Assembly: GCA_963669405.2 (NCBI GenBank)
Contig: CAXXHF010000001.1
Location: forward strand, 186,001 to 250,000
Reading direction: 5' to 3'
From: Aureisphaera sp963669405
GTDB lineage: Bacteria > Bacteroidota > Bacteroidia > Flavobacteriales > Flavobacteriaceae
DNA: 64,000 nucleotides
Shown piece by piece: positions 34,517 through 43,526 of this stretch (positions are counted from its first letter, which is position 1; every line of letters starts with the position of its first letter). A program made the translations under genes and the position numbers. The notes beneath the pieces were generated by a model that saw nothing but the letters and a program-made list of their open reading frames with translations, was not told where the DNA came from and did not search any database.

Positions 34517-34948
34517 TTATTCACTGATTACGGTATAAAGTGACGGATTAGCTTTAAGCCCTTCTGTAGGTGGAACTCCTAATTCATTTGCCATTTTCTG
34601 ACTTGCCTCCGTAAATGCTTTTGGGCTTTCCCACACCGCAACATTTATTAATTCAAATTTTGCTCCTCCATTTATTGATTTGTGCAATTTTGTAGAAATA
34701 TAACCTGGCTGTTTCTTGAGAAAGTCCCTGCAAGCTTCCCAATAAGCAACTGATTCTTCCAATTTACCTTCTGGCACTTCAAATGGATTTATAAGGATGA
34801 TATGTTCTGAATTACTAGTTTCCATATAAGATTTGTTTTTAGATTTTTCTTCATCATTACATGAGGTTATGCCTATCAGTAAAACTGTTACTAAAACTAT
34901 TCTTGAGGTCTTCAATAGAATTACTTCTAATTTTTTAGATGTATTCAT
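34517..34948 (-). CDS. Antibiotic-biosynthesis-monooxygenase-like lipoprotein
   Basis: A 143-residue protein with a lipoprotein signal (ILLIGITSC, Cys near 29) followed by a ferredoxin-like ABM domain (HIILINPFEVPEGKLEESVAYWEACRDFLKKQPGY, then FELINVAVWESPKAF). ABM domains act on aromatic or quinone-like substrates, often without cofactors. It lies 10 bases downstream of the cytochrome b561 gene, so they form an operon, likely for redox handling of quinones at the membrane. Confidence 0.75.
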   Translation of the reverse strand: MNTSKKLEVILLKTSRIVLVTVLLIGITSCNDEEKSKNKSYMETSNSEHIILINPFEVPEGKLEESVAYWEACRDFLKKQPGYISTKLHKSINGGAKFELINVAVWESPKAFTEASQKMANELGVPPTEGLKANPSLYTVISE

Positions 34949-34958
34949 AATTTCATTT

Positions 34959-35492
34959 TTAAGACATTCTTTTTAAAGTGTTTTCTTTTGTCAACATATA
35001 ATGTTTTATCACACCCAAGACGTGTAATACCAATAATACGATCATAATAGTGGCTAATAATCCATGAGCTTTAAGGGGGGCAATATTTTCCTTTGATAGC
35101 ATTAAATCTGAATCTCCAGATTTTATTGCATCTACATAACCACCAGTAAACATTGTTGCTAATCCAGCTATTGAAATTCCAATCAATAAAAAATAAAAAG
35201 CATTATGGATCCAAACAGCTAATGTATCATTGAATTTAGACCCAGTTTTCAAATCTTCTGGTCGTTTAGATTTAAAAAACAAATAGCTTCTAACTAGGGT
35301 TAATAAGAAAACAATAATTCCCAATAGAGCATGGAGCTTGATGAAACCCATTTTTTCTGATAAAGGAAGCCCACTCATATATTTTCCTAAAGGAAACAAG
35401 GTTAAAATTAGAACGGCTGTAAACCAATGTATTATAATGTTTCCTTTACTATATTTTTGGGTTAAGTCATTATTTATGTCTTTTTTAATCAT
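34959..35492 (-). CDS. Cytochrome b561-type membrane protein
   Basis: A 177-residue protein with four membrane helices and conserved His residues at helix ends (NIIIHWFTAVLIL, FIKLHALLGIIVFL, KAHGLLATIMIVLLVLHVLG) suited to two haem b groups. It shuttles electrons between quinones and periplasmic partners. The upstream region contains a TATTTGT-CATA-ACAAATA dyad (35518-35535) overlapping its -7 box, which resembles the MarR operator of the next gene. Confidence 0.82.
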   Translation of the reverse strand: MIKKDINNDLTQKYSKGNIIIHWFTAVLILTLFPLGKYMSGLPLSEKMGFIKLHALLGIIVFLLTLVRSYLFFKSKRPEDLKTGSKFNDTLAVWIHNAFYFLLIGISIAGLATMFTGGYVDAIKSGDSDLMLSKENIAPLKAHGLLATIMIVLLVLHVLGVIKHYMLTKENTLKRMS

Positions 35493-35517
35493 AGTCTCTG
35501 TGATAATTGTATAACAA

Positions 35518-35537
35518 TATTTGTCATAACAAATATA
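35518..35537 (-). promoter_or_regulatory. Promoter and operator of the cytochrome b561 operon
   Basis: TATATTTG (35530-35537, minus strand) is the -7 box. An inverted repeat TATTTGT-CATA-ACAAATA (35518-35535) overlaps it. The ATTTGTCAT half is shared with the operator at 35989-36021, so the neighbouring MarR probably controls both. Confidence 0.6.
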
Positions 35538-35548
35538 TGATAAAAAAA

Positions 35549-35998
35549 TTATTTGACGAGATTGTCCATTAGTTTTTTTAAGGTGTTGTTCAGTAATTGT
35601 ACATCATCATCACTTAAACCTACAGTGGCTTTATTTAAAACTTCAATCGCTAGTGGTTCAACTGAATTACGTATTTCTGTACCTTTTTTAGTGATTGATA
35701 TTTTCCAAGCTCTTCTATCATTAGAATCTGGTTGTCGAACTACTAAACCTTTACTTTCAAGTTTATCGACTATTCGAGTAATATTAGCATTATCTTTAAA
35801 AGTAAGCTTGGCTACTTCATTTTGTGTTAAACCAGATTTTTCATTTAGTCTATTTAAAATGGCCCACTGTTCAGGTGTAACATCAATAGTATTACTCTTG
35901 ATGGCTGAATTGAACTCCCTCTTTAATAATAGCGCTGTCATATTGATTAAATACCCCGCGGATTTGTCTAAAAATGATTCCATTTTATTATTTGTCAT
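35549..35998 (-). CDS. MarR-family regulator with operator over its start
   Basis: A 149-residue MarR protein: LNEKSGLTQNEVAKLTFKDNANITRIVDKLESKGLV is the wHTH, with a wing containing NDRRAWKISITKKG. It lies immediately upstream of the cytochrome b561/monooxygenase operon on the same strand. The first ATG (35998) lies inside a perfect inverted repeat; the ATG five codons on (35983) is an equally plausible start. Confidence 0.85.
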   Translation of the reverse strand: MTNNKMESFLDKSAGYLINMTALLLKREFNSAIKSNTIDVTPEQWAILNRLNEKSGLTQNEVAKLTFKDNANITRIVDKLESKGLVVRQPDSNDRRAWKISITKKGTEIRNSVEPLAIEVLNKATVGLSDDDVQLLNNTLKKLMDNLVK

Positions 35999-36023
35999 GT
36001 AATCTAATTACATGACAAATATA
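35989..36023 (-). promoter_or_regulatory. MarR operator with 15-bp perfect half-sites and -7 box
   Basis: TATTTGTCATGTAAT, three bases, then ATTACATGACAAATA (35989-36021) form a perfect inverted repeat over the transcription and translation start of the marR gene. The -7 box TATATTTG (36016-36023 on the minus strand) overlaps one arm. This is a strong candidate for autoregulation. Confidence 0.75.
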
Positions 36024-36062
36024 TAACCTATTCTAAATATTTATGCACTATTAGGATAACTA

Positions 36063-36115
36063 TTATTCCACATACACTCCCACTACGCTCCTACTCCATC
36101 ATTTGAGTGAATTCC
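36063..36115. repeat. R1 left-end remnant at the island boundary
   Basis: ATTCCACATACACTCCCACTACGCTCCTACTCC followed by GTGAATTCCACTAG resembles the R1 left end. It is the last clear trace of the repeat; beyond it the gene content becomes ordinary, so it may mark the edge of the cassette region. A much weaker GGATTCCCCACTACCCTCCTA resemblance occurs at about 41092-41112. Confidence 0.5.
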
Positions 36116-36137
36116 ACTAGCAGTTGTAAAAATAAAA

Positions 36138-36159
36138 AGCCCGTCGGTTAGGACGGGCT
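36138..36159 (-). terminator. Terminator of the first cold-shock gene
   Basis: AGCCCGTC (36138-36145) pairs with GACGGGCT (36152-36159) around a six-base loop. On the minus strand it is followed by TTTTTATTTTT, an intrinsic terminator just after the csp gene. Confidence 0.85.
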
Positions 36160-36185
36160 CTTTTTGAAACTTAAAGAATATATAT

Positions 36186-36377
36186 TTAGATCACTTTTAC
36201 GTTTACTGCATTTAATCCTTTTTTTCCTTCTTGAAGATCAAATGTTACTTCATCTCCTTCTCTAATCTCATCGATTAGTCCAGAAATGTGTACGAAATGA
36301 TCCTTTTCAACTCCTTCTTCAGTGATGAATCCAAAACCTTTGGTGTCGTTGAAAAATTTTACTGTTCCTTTACTCAT
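36186..36377 (-). CDS. cspA: Cold-shock protein
   Basis: A 63-residue CspA-type protein with the RNP1-like KGFGFITEEG and RNP2-like DHFVHISGL motifs. It binds single-stranded RNA or DNA and prevents structured mRNA. A near-identical paralogue is at 47909-48100. Promoter and terminator are both clear. Confidence 0.93.
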   Translation of the reverse strand: MSKGTVKFFNDTKGFGFITEEGVEKDHFVHISGLIDEIREGDEVTFDLQEGKKGLNAVNVKVI

Positions 36378-36409
36378 TGTAATGTAATTTATTAATACTT
36401 GTTACTAGG

Positions 36410-36439
36410 CAAAGATAGTGCCAATAAATTATAATACAA
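36410..36439 (-). promoter_or_regulatory. Consensus Bacteroidota promoter of cspA
   Basis: On the minus strand TTG (36439-36437), a 19-base spacer and TATCTTTG (36417-36410) fit the -33/-7 consensus. The leader would be about 25-30 bases. Confidence 0.7.
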
Positions 36440-36644
36440 CTAATTAGCGTACATGATTTATTTTACCCATGCTTTCCAACCCATCTCTACATCTAAATTT
36501 GCACTGACAAATCACTGATAATTACAAATTAAAAGGTAGATAAACATCTCTCATACTAATGAATATGAGCCTATTCCGAAAATTGTGATTCTAAAAACTT
36601 ACGGGGCATATTATAAACCTTTGGATTGGCTTCAGAGTTTTATC

Positions 36645-39005
36645 TTAATCGGTTAACTGATAATTTGGATTCACTTCTTTTTTCTTAAAATCCCTAAAAG
36701 CATATTTTAAATGGAATGAAAAGAATTTTGTGCTGGACGGGTAAGATTCTATAAGTTTAAATGTGCCATTATTTTGACTTTCACCATTATAGGTTTGCTT
36801 ATATACATTGTTTCCGGTTATATCTTGTGCAGACAACGTAAGTGTAAACCTCTTTTCAAAAAATTGCTTTTGTACGGATAGATTAAAGAAATGGGCTGCA
36901 GAAATCCTACTATTGGCATGTAAAGTAGGCCCGTTATAATTGGCGTCAAATTGAAACTTAAGTGTATTATTTATTCTATAGTTAGTAGATAGGTTGAATC
37001 TTGAGCTATGGGTGCTTAAATCTTCTAATGGGTTTTTATTATTAATATTTTGCTTATAGAACGCACCTCCGAAGTTAACGTCAATTTTTTCTGATACACT
37101 CCAATTTCCCGTAAACTCCATTCCATAGTTTTGTTCATTAGCAACCAACAAAGGGAAATTTTCAAATCTGTTTTCTCCTACCGATTCTAAAACCCTAAAC
37201 CAACTGTTGGCTACATATCGGTAAAATAGATCAATACCTAAAGTTAGCTTTTCAAAAGATTTATTTAATCCAAACTCTGTTAAATGAACCTTAGCATCGG
37301 TTAGTTCTGGATTTCCACGCCAGGTTACTTGATTATCCGAATAAAGTATGATTGGGCTTAAATCTCTTACAGAAGGCCTTCTAATGCGTTTGGAATAGCT
37401 TAATGTAACCCTATAATCATTTGGCCAGCTTTTCTGTAATTGTATTGAAGGAAAGATATCGAAAAGAGAATTGTTCAATACGGTTTTCAAATTTCGTTTA
37501 GAATATTCTAAACGAGCCCCCAATTGATAATCAATATTTTTCCATTTCCCACTATAAGTGCTATATAGGTTATAGATATCGAACCTAAAATCTACCCCCG
37601 TATCTTCTTGTGATACTCCATAAAAGAATTCTTCAAATGTATTTTTTCGTTTATAATATTCGTGTAGAATTCCGAACTCAAATTTTGAAGTATCATTTAA
37701 CGCTTTGCTATAGTTAATTTCATTGTGCCAACGATTCCTTTTTTCTTTTTGATAAAAAGCAGTTTCATCTATTTGCATTGCATCTGTATCGTCTGCTGAA
37801 GTAGAAGTAAAATAATCTCTGAAATTATCTCTATTATTGCTCGAAATGGAGAAATCTGTTAGAAAATGTAATTCCCCATTTTCTAAATTAACTATGTCTT
37901 CTACTGTGAATTGATATTGTCTTGCAACCCGATCATTTCTATAATCTAACTTCCCATATATAAGTTTGTTATTTTCAAGGTCCTTGTCAGAAGCTAAAGC
38001 ATTGTATTTAGAATCCCCGTAATCCAGCATAGTCCAAAATGAAAGTGTGTGCTTTGCAGATAAATCAAAATCGATCCCTGCTTGGGCATTAAGACCTTTG
38101 GCGTATAACAATTGATTACCTAATCTGGTACGTGAAAAACTATAGTTGTCATTCAAAATGGTCACATTTGTAGGCCCTTCTAGTTGAATGGTGTCTTGTG
38201 TAGCAGTTATTTGAAAATGAAACCTTGTTTTATCAGATTTTAATTGTGTATTAGCATTTATGCGTTTTGATGAATTTCCCTGGTTACGGTAATCATAACG
38301 AAAACCAGCTTGCCCGCTAATACCGTTATTGTATTGTTTTTTCAGTATCACATTGATAATCCCCACTTCGCTATCTGCCATATATCTTGCAGACGGATTT
38401 GTAATAACTTCAACACGGGCAATAGTGGCTGTTGGTATATTTTGTAAAGCTTCAGGGCCGTTAAGGCTTGTTGGCCTACCATCTATAAGTACTTTAAAAT
38501 TTTGACTACCCCGAAAGGAGATTGCTCCAGCTCCATCTACGTTAAATGAAGGAACTTTGTTTAATGCATCAATAAGAGAACTCCCTGCCGAACTCAAATT
38601 TTCGCTTATTTGTATTACTTTTCTATCTGCTCTATTTTTCACAAATTGCCGCTTCTCTGTGATCACAACTTCATCTAAAGTTTCGGAATTGGGAACTAGC
38701 TTTGTAATTGGTACTACAACATCTTTGTTTGAAGCCGAAATAGAAATATTTTCAATAGAGACCTCCTTATATCCAAGAAATGTAATAACAATCCTATAAC
38801 TTCCTGATGCAATTTCACTAATAATAAAATTACCGTTTTCAGCAGTCATTGCTCCGTTTACAAGTTCATCCGAATCATAGACGGCTACAGTTGCAAACTC
38901 AAAAGGGGTATTGTTTTCATCCACTACCTTACCAGAAATACTCCCCGTTTGTGAAAAAGAGATAAAAGTGGACAAAAGAACTATAAAATTTAATGCTAGT
39001 TTCAT
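36645..39005 (-). CDS. TonB-dependent-receptor-like outer-membrane beta-barrel protein
   Basis: A 786-residue protein. A signal peptide (to ~19, FISFSQ) is followed by a carboxypeptidase-regulatory-like beta domain (SISGKVVDENNTPFEFATVAVYD, ~22-100), a plug domain (SSAGSSLIDALNKVPSFNVDG, then RGSQNFKVLIDGRPT, ~135-220) and a long barrel. No clear TonB box is seen, as in many members of this flavobacterial OMP subfamily. It probably transports or binds a ligand at the outer membrane. It is divergent from the LytS/LytTR pair, which may control it. Confidence 0.82.
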   Translation of the reverse strand: MKLALNFIVLLSTFISFSQTGSISGKVVDENNTPFEFATVAVYDSDELVNGAMTAENGNFIISEIASGSYRIVITFLGYKEVSIENISISASNKDVVVPITKLVPNSETLDEVVITEKRQFVKNRADRKVIQISENLSSAGSSLIDALNKVPSFNVDGAGAISFRGSQNFKVLIDGRPTSLNGPEALQNIPTATIARVEVITNPSARYMADSEVGIINVILKKQYNNGISGQAGFRYDYRNQGNSSKRINANTQLKSDKTRFHFQITATQDTIQLEGPTNVTILNDNYSFSRTRLGNQLLYAKGLNAQAGIDFDLSAKHTLSFWTMLDYGDSKYNALASDKDLENNKLIYGKLDYRNDRVARQYQFTVEDIVNLENGELHFLTDFSISSNNRDNFRDYFTSTSADDTDAMQIDETAFYQKEKRNRWHNEINYSKALNDTSKFEFGILHEYYKRKNTFEEFFYGVSQEDTGVDFRFDIYNLYSTYSGKWKNIDYQLGARLEYSKRNLKTVLNNSLFDIFPSIQLQKSWPNDYRVTLSYSKRIRRPSVRDLSPIILYSDNQVTWRGNPELTDAKVHLTEFGLNKSFEKLTLGIDLFYRYVANSWFRVLESVGENRFENFPLLVANEQNYGMEFTGNWSVSEKIDVNFGGAFYKQNINNKNPLEDLSTHSSRFNLSTNYRINNTLKFQFDANYNGPTLHANSRISAAHFFNLSVQKQFFEKRFTLTLSAQDITGNNVYKQTYNGESQNNGTFKLIESYPSSTKFFSFHLKYAFRDFKKKEVNPNYQLTD

Positions 39006-39148
39006 TTTTCTTAGTCAATGTATACTCAAAAGTATCTGGCATGATGTCAAAAGAAAAGTGTTTTGCAGGCAATGCGGAAATATTTGAAAGCAATGGGAAT
39101 TAGCCCTTTAAAAAAGTCTTTATCTTGCATGAAACAACGATAGATTGC

Positions 39149-40246
39149 ATGATACAATTATCAAAAAGGCAAAAGCTGATTTGGATTCCTGCTATATGGG
39201 CAGTGCTTGGTATTGTTTATGCTTTTCAAATATATTTTTACAATATAAATTTAGGAAGCGATTGTGAGCCCTTTAGTTTTATTGCCTATTACCTACCAGA
39301 ATATCTACTATGGGCAATTTATACACCATATATTTTTCGATTGAACAATCGTTTTCCAATTACCGATGGCAATACATTTAAAGTTGTTCTAAAAGTAATT
39401 CCGTTTGCCGTGCTTTTGTCAATAATTCACTTACTAATAATGGCTACGATACGCTGGTTTTTCTATCAGTGGTATGATTATAGTTCCATTTCTGGCACCT
39501 TAAAAAAGTACCTTGTTACTGAAGTTTCAACTCACTTTTTTATTCCTATACTCTTCTTTGCTTGCACATTAGCTATTGGCTATTTTCTTCAATATTATAA
39601 TAAGCATCAAGCCTTACAAATAGCCTCATTAGAACGTGACAAAGAACTTACCCAATTGCAACTTAAAAGCTTAAAAACCCAGTTACAGCCGCATTTTTTA
39701 TTTAATGCACTTAATACCATTAGTATGTTAGTGCGTCAAAAGGAAAACAAAAAAGCGGTAAAGATTATCTCTGGTTTAGGTGGATTGTTACGCCACTCAT
39801 TAGAAAATAAAGAAGAGCAATGGACAACCATTGGCAATGAATTGGAAGTGATTGAAAAGTATTTATTAATTGAGTCGGTTAGATTTGAAGATAAGCTTAA
39901 ATACTCCATAGAAATTGAAGAGACTTTGGAGGGTGTAATTGTACCTGATTTATTGCTACAACCAATCATTGAAAACTCTCTGATACACGGTTTCAATAAT
40001 TTTCAAGACAAGGGCAGACTAGTTATTTCAGTTACCAAAGAAGATCCCTTTTACCTGATAAACGTCTGCGACAATGGTGCTGGGTTCAATGTTGATGAAT
40101 CATCTTTAGGTTTTGGATTAAACATAACTAGAGAACGTTTGTCAAAACTATATAATTCTAAAGCCAAATTTATCATTGAAAGTACGCTGGGAAAAGGAAC
40201 AACCATATGTATAAAATTACCCATAGACCATAGACTGGAGTTATAG
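39149..40246 (+). CDS. LytS-type sensor histidine kinase
   Basis: An approximately 365-residue kinase with four or more N-terminal membrane helices and the His_kinase motif LKTQLQPHFLFNALNTISML (phospho-acceptor His). The ATP-binding part has LLLQPIIENSLIHGF and VCDNGAGF. A TTG at 39125 would add eight residues, but ATG 39149 (MIQLSKRQK) is preferred. It is followed 19 bases later by its LytTR response regulator. Confidence 0.85.
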   Translation: MIQLSKRQKLIWIPAIWAVLGIVYAFQIYFYNINLGSDCEPFSFIAYYLPEYLLWAIYTPYIFRLNNRFPITDGNTFKVVLKVIPFAVLLSIIHLLIMATIRWFFYQWYDYSSISGTLKKYLVTEVSTHFFIPILFFACTLAIGYFLQYYNKHQALQIASLERDKELTQLQLKSLKTQLQPHFLFNALNTISMLVRQKENKKAVKIISGLGGLLRHSLENKEEQWTTIGNELEVIEKYLLIESVRFEDKLKYSIEIEETLEGVIVPDLLLQPIIENSLIHGFNNFQDKGRLVISVTKEDPFYLINVCDNGAGFNVDESSLGFGLNITRERLSKLYNSKAKFIIESTLGKGTTICIKLPIDHRLEL

Positions 40247-40265
40247 AATAAAGCTTGTTTAAATT

Positions 40266-41063
40266 TTGAAAAAACCACTAAACATAAAAGCCATAGTTGT
40301 AGACGATGAACCCATTGCCTTAAAAGGGGTAGTATCCTTGTTAAATACAGATGTAGATGTAGATGTAATCGCTTCTTTTACAGAAGCATCAAAAGCAATA
40401 AAGGCTATTAATACGATGACTCCAGATGTGTTGTTTTTAGATATACAAATGCCGAAATACAATGGGTTTGAGGTTATACAACATATTACTCTCAAGCACA
40501 TTCCCTTAGTCGTTTTTATTACTGCCTATGATGAGTTTGCACTAAAAGCATTTAACGCCAATGCTGTAGACTATTTATTAAAACCTTTTGACGATGAACA
40601 GTTTTACGCCATGCTCACTAAAATTAAAAAACTGTATAAGGCGGAGAAGTTCTTTAAAAATGAACAGCAATTACTACAACTATTGCACAACATAGACCAA
40701 AACACTAAAAACCCAGTAGCATTAGAGAAAAAATATTTAGAACGCATATATATAAAGAATTTCAAGGGTGTCCTTTTTTTGAATACAGATGACATTCTTT
40801 GGTTTAGTGCCGATGACTATTATGTTTGGGTGCATACCAAAGAAAAGAAGCACCTCATAAGACAAACGATGTTGCACTTAGAAAAAAACCTTGATCCAGA
40901 AAAGTTCATTAGAATAAACCGAAGTATTATCATTCATATTTCTCATATCAAGAAGGTGGTGAATTTGTCACAAAAAGAATATGTGGTTTTCACTTTTTCA
41001 GAAGAACAGTTTAAAATCAGCTACTCCCGAATTAAAAATGTAAAGAAAATCTTTAACTCGTAA
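40266..41063 (+). CDS. LytTR-family response regulator
   Basis: A 265-residue protein. The receiver domain has VVDDEP, the phospho-acceptor in DVLFLDIQMP and the conserved Lys in LLKPF. The C-terminal LytTR DNA-binding domain contains WFSADDYYVWVHT and FIRINRSIIIHISHI. The frame starts with TTG 40266; no in-frame ATG lies close. It pairs with the upstream LytS kinase and probably regulates the divergent receptor gene or its own operon. Confidence 0.85.
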   Translation: MKKPLNIKAIVVDDEPIALKGVVSLLNTDVDVDVIASFTEASKAIKAINTMTPDVLFLDIQMPKYNGFEVIQHITLKHIPLVVFITAYDEFALKAFNANAVDYLLKPFDDEQFYAMLTKIKKLYKAEKFFKNEQQLLQLLHNIDQNTKNPVALEKKYLERIYIKNFKGVLFLNTDDILWFSADDYYVWVHTKEKKHLIRQTMLHLEKNLDPEKFIRINRSIIIHISHIKKVVNLSQKEYVVFTFSEEQFKISYSRIKNVKKIFNS

Positions 41064-41139
41064 CTAAACAAAGGCCTACGCCATATCAACATAGGATTCC
41101 CCACTACCCTCCTATTTTAGGGATTGCTGAATAATTCCA

Positions 41140-42069
41140 TCAAACAAAACTAGTGTCGGATAGACTCCTAATAGCATCTGCCAATCGTTTCATTGCTATA
41201 TAATGATCTTTCTTTTCTGGAATAATATTGGTATAATTGAAATGCTGATGTCTCCAAAAAGCAGTAGCTGCAGCTGCATAAACAGCAAAAGCCTGTAATG
41301 CCCTTTTTTCAACGTCTAAAAGTGTTATTTCCTGCTCATATCCACTAAGTAAACTGGTGACTTTTTGAAGGTGGACAGTTTCTCCCTCACAACAAGTACC
41401 AACAATCATCATTCCTATGTCGAATACTCGGTAATAATAACAAGCCTCCTCAAAATCCATAATGATTCCATGGGTTCTATCCTTAGTCATAATAATATTG
41501 TCACTAAAAATATCACTGTGTATCATTGCTTTGGGCAAAGCAGGACTTATATTGTTCTCTATATAACCTTGTGTGTCCTTTAACCATCTGTAAAAAGTGG
41601 AATCTGGAGCATAGGCCAACACTTCATCAAAACACTCTTTACCATATGCCACGGCATGAGGGAGGTATTCCGGAGCCTCTATTTTGTGCAATTTTGCCAA
41701 TTCCTTTCCAAGGTATACCAATTGCTTCTGCGATAGGTCTTCTATAAATTCACCTTCAATAAATGCTTTCAACATCACGGGTTTATCTTGCCAAATCACT
41801 ACTAATGCATCATTATTGGTCTTTATCAATTTTGATGTAGCAAATTGATGATGATCCAAATACACCAATAGGGAAGCAAGTTCTTTGGTTTCTTCCAGAG
41901 ATTTTTGCTCACAGATAGTTAAAACCAATGTATTGGTACTTGTTGTGATTAAGTAATTGGTATTCTGTGATCCTCCCCGTAAAACCTTATGAGAAACAAT
42001 TTTCCCAACTGGATAATGGGCTATTATAGTTTGTAAATCCAAATCACTTAAAACGGTGTATTGTGACAT
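41140..42069 (-). CDS. Homoserine-kinase-like phosphotransferase (APH fold)
   Basis: A 309-residue APH/ThrB2-type kinase. The catalytic loop MIHSDIFSDNIIM and the metal-binding segment IIMDFEEACYYY are visible, with an N-terminal GGSQNTNYLI nucleotide loop. By family it phosphorylates homoserine or a related small alcohol, feeding threonine synthase, the gene one base upstream. It is the last gene of a five-gene operon. Confidence 0.82.
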   Translation of the reverse strand: MSQYTVLSDLDLQTIIAHYPVGKIVSHKVLRGGSQNTNYLITTSTNTLVLTICEQKSLEETKELASLLVYLDHHQFATSKLIKTNNDALVVIWQDKPVMLKAFIEGEFIEDLSQKQLVYLGKELAKLHKIEAPEYLPHAVAYGKECFDEVLAYAPDSTFYRWLKDTQGYIENNISPALPKAMIHSDIFSDNIIMTKDRTHGIIMDFEEACYYYRVFDIGMMIVGTCCEGETVHLQKVTSLLSGYEQEITLLDVEKRALQAFAVYAAAATAFWRHQHFNYTNIIPEKKDHYIAMKRLADAIRSLSDTSFV

Positions 42070-42070
42070 A

Positions 42071-43522
42071 TTACTTTCCTTTTGTTAAATCCCAATTGGT
42101 TTCCATGGCATGCATTAATGCCTCTTCTAGATGTGAATGATCACATAAATGAACTTTTTCGCAAAGACGTTTGGCGTCTTCAATACTTTGATGTTTAGCA
42201 TCTTTTGGCAATATAGAGGTGTTTAATGCCTTTTTTATGACTTCAGGGAATTTTGATGGATGTGCCGTTGCCAAGCAGATCAACTTCTCATTGCCAATTC
42301 CCTCTCTTAAAACGTCTGCTGCACGTACTGATACTGCTCCGTGTGGATCTAACAGATACCCTTCGGTTGTAAAGATTTCCTTAATTACATTCAATGTTTC
42401 TGTGTCTGAAGCACTATTGGAAAGAAATCCATGGCTGTAGGTGTCATGGGTTTCTTGATCAAACACTACATTTCCAGTAGTTTTAAACTCATCCATCCAT
42501 TTTTTGATCCTTTCGGTATCACCATCTATACTGAAATACAAATACCTCCAAAAATTAAACGGAATCAATATATCAATGGCAGATGAAGACGTTTCTATAA
42601 TTTCTTCTTTGGTAAAACGCCCTTCCGAAAAAATACGATGTAAACACGCATTGTCATTATTAGCAGCTATCAAATAATTTATGGGCAATCCCATGTTGCG
42701 TGCTAAGGCACCTGCACATAAGTTGCCAAAGCCTCCAGAAGGGACTGACATATTAACCTTTTCCCCTACCGTATTGACCACTTGCAAATAGCCATAAAAA
42801 TAATGAACCGTTTGCATCATGACACGCCCCCAATTGATAGAATTAACACTGGATAATTTCAGTTTTTCCTTAAATTGCTTGTTGGTATACAGCTTACTAA
42901 TTACTAAATCCAAATCATCTCCTCCATCCGGACAGTTGGACACACCTACAGGATGAACATTTGCCTGTTGCAAGGTGGTCATTTGCCGTTCTTGTTCTTC
43001 AGTAATAAGACCTTTGGGGTATAATACCCAAGCATCTACATTAGATTTTCCTGCAGTAAAATATGCCGTTGCAGGGCCCGTGTCTCCAGTGGTAGCAACC
43101 ACAAGGGTAAGGTGCTCTCCTTTTCGTTCTAAGAAAAAATTGACCAGATTCACCAGAAAAGCCAATCCCACATCTTTAAAAGAAATGGTTGGTCCGTGAA
43201 ACAACTCCATAATGTATGTATCCTCTCTGGATTGCAATGGATACAGCGGAATGATCTCCTCTTTTTCAAAAGGTTCATAGGCGGTATGAAGTATGTTTTT
43301 TAGTTCTTCAGAAGAAATTATGGACTTATCAATAAACAGTGAAAGTATCTCAAAAGCTAAGGAAACATAGTCCAAATTCTTCCACTCGTTTAATTGATCT
43401 AATGAAATTTTTGGCAATGTTTCTGGAACATACAAACCACCATCTGCCGCGAAACCGTCTAAGATGGCTGTTTCAAAATCTATAGGCTTTCCGCCTCCTT
43501 TGTTACTTACAAATTGAAGCAT
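42071..43522 (-). CDS. thrC: Threonine synthase
   Basis: A 483-residue PLP enzyme of the ThrC family. An N-terminal FVSNKGGGKPIDFETAILDGFAADGGLYVPE is typical; HGPTISFKDVGLAF carries the PLP Lys, and VATTGDTGPATAYF forms the phosphate-binding loop. It converts O-phosphohomoserine to threonine. Its place between an ornithine-cyclodeaminase homologue and a homoserine-kinase-like protein, rather than in a standard thrABC operon, is unusual. Confidence 0.88.
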   Translation of the reverse strand: MLQFVSNKGGGKPIDFETAILDGFAADGGLYVPETLPKISLDQLNEWKNLDYVSLAFEILSLFIDKSIISSEELKNILHTAYEPFEKEEIIPLYPLQSREDTYIMELFHGPTISFKDVGLAFLVNLVNFFLERKGEHLTLVVATTGDTGPATAYFTAGKSNVDAWVLYPKGLITEEQERQMTTLQQANVHPVGVSNCPDGGDDLDLVISKLYTNKQFKEKLKLSSVNSINWGRVMMQTVHYFYGYLQVVNTVGEKVNMSVPSGGFGNLCAGALARNMGLPINYLIAANNDNACLHRIFSEGRFTKEEIIETSSSAIDILIPFNFWRYLYFSIDGDTERIKKWMDEFKTTGNVVFDQETHDTYSHGFLSNSASDTETLNVIKEIFTTEGYLLDPHGAVSVRAADVLREGIGNEKLICLATAHPSKFPEVIKKALNTSILPKDAKHQSIEDAKRLCEKVHLCDHSHLEEALMHAMETNWDLTKGK

Positions 43523-43526
43523 TTCT

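Noticed and set aside
1..36000. CRISPR array in the defence island
   Set aside because: No regularly spaced short repeats or cas genes; the repeated sequences are long and irregularly spaced.
41090..41115. Another R1 left end
   Set aside because: Only about 20 bases of weak resemblance (GGATTCCCCACTACCCTCCTA) without the rest of the end; left as a comment rather than a feature.
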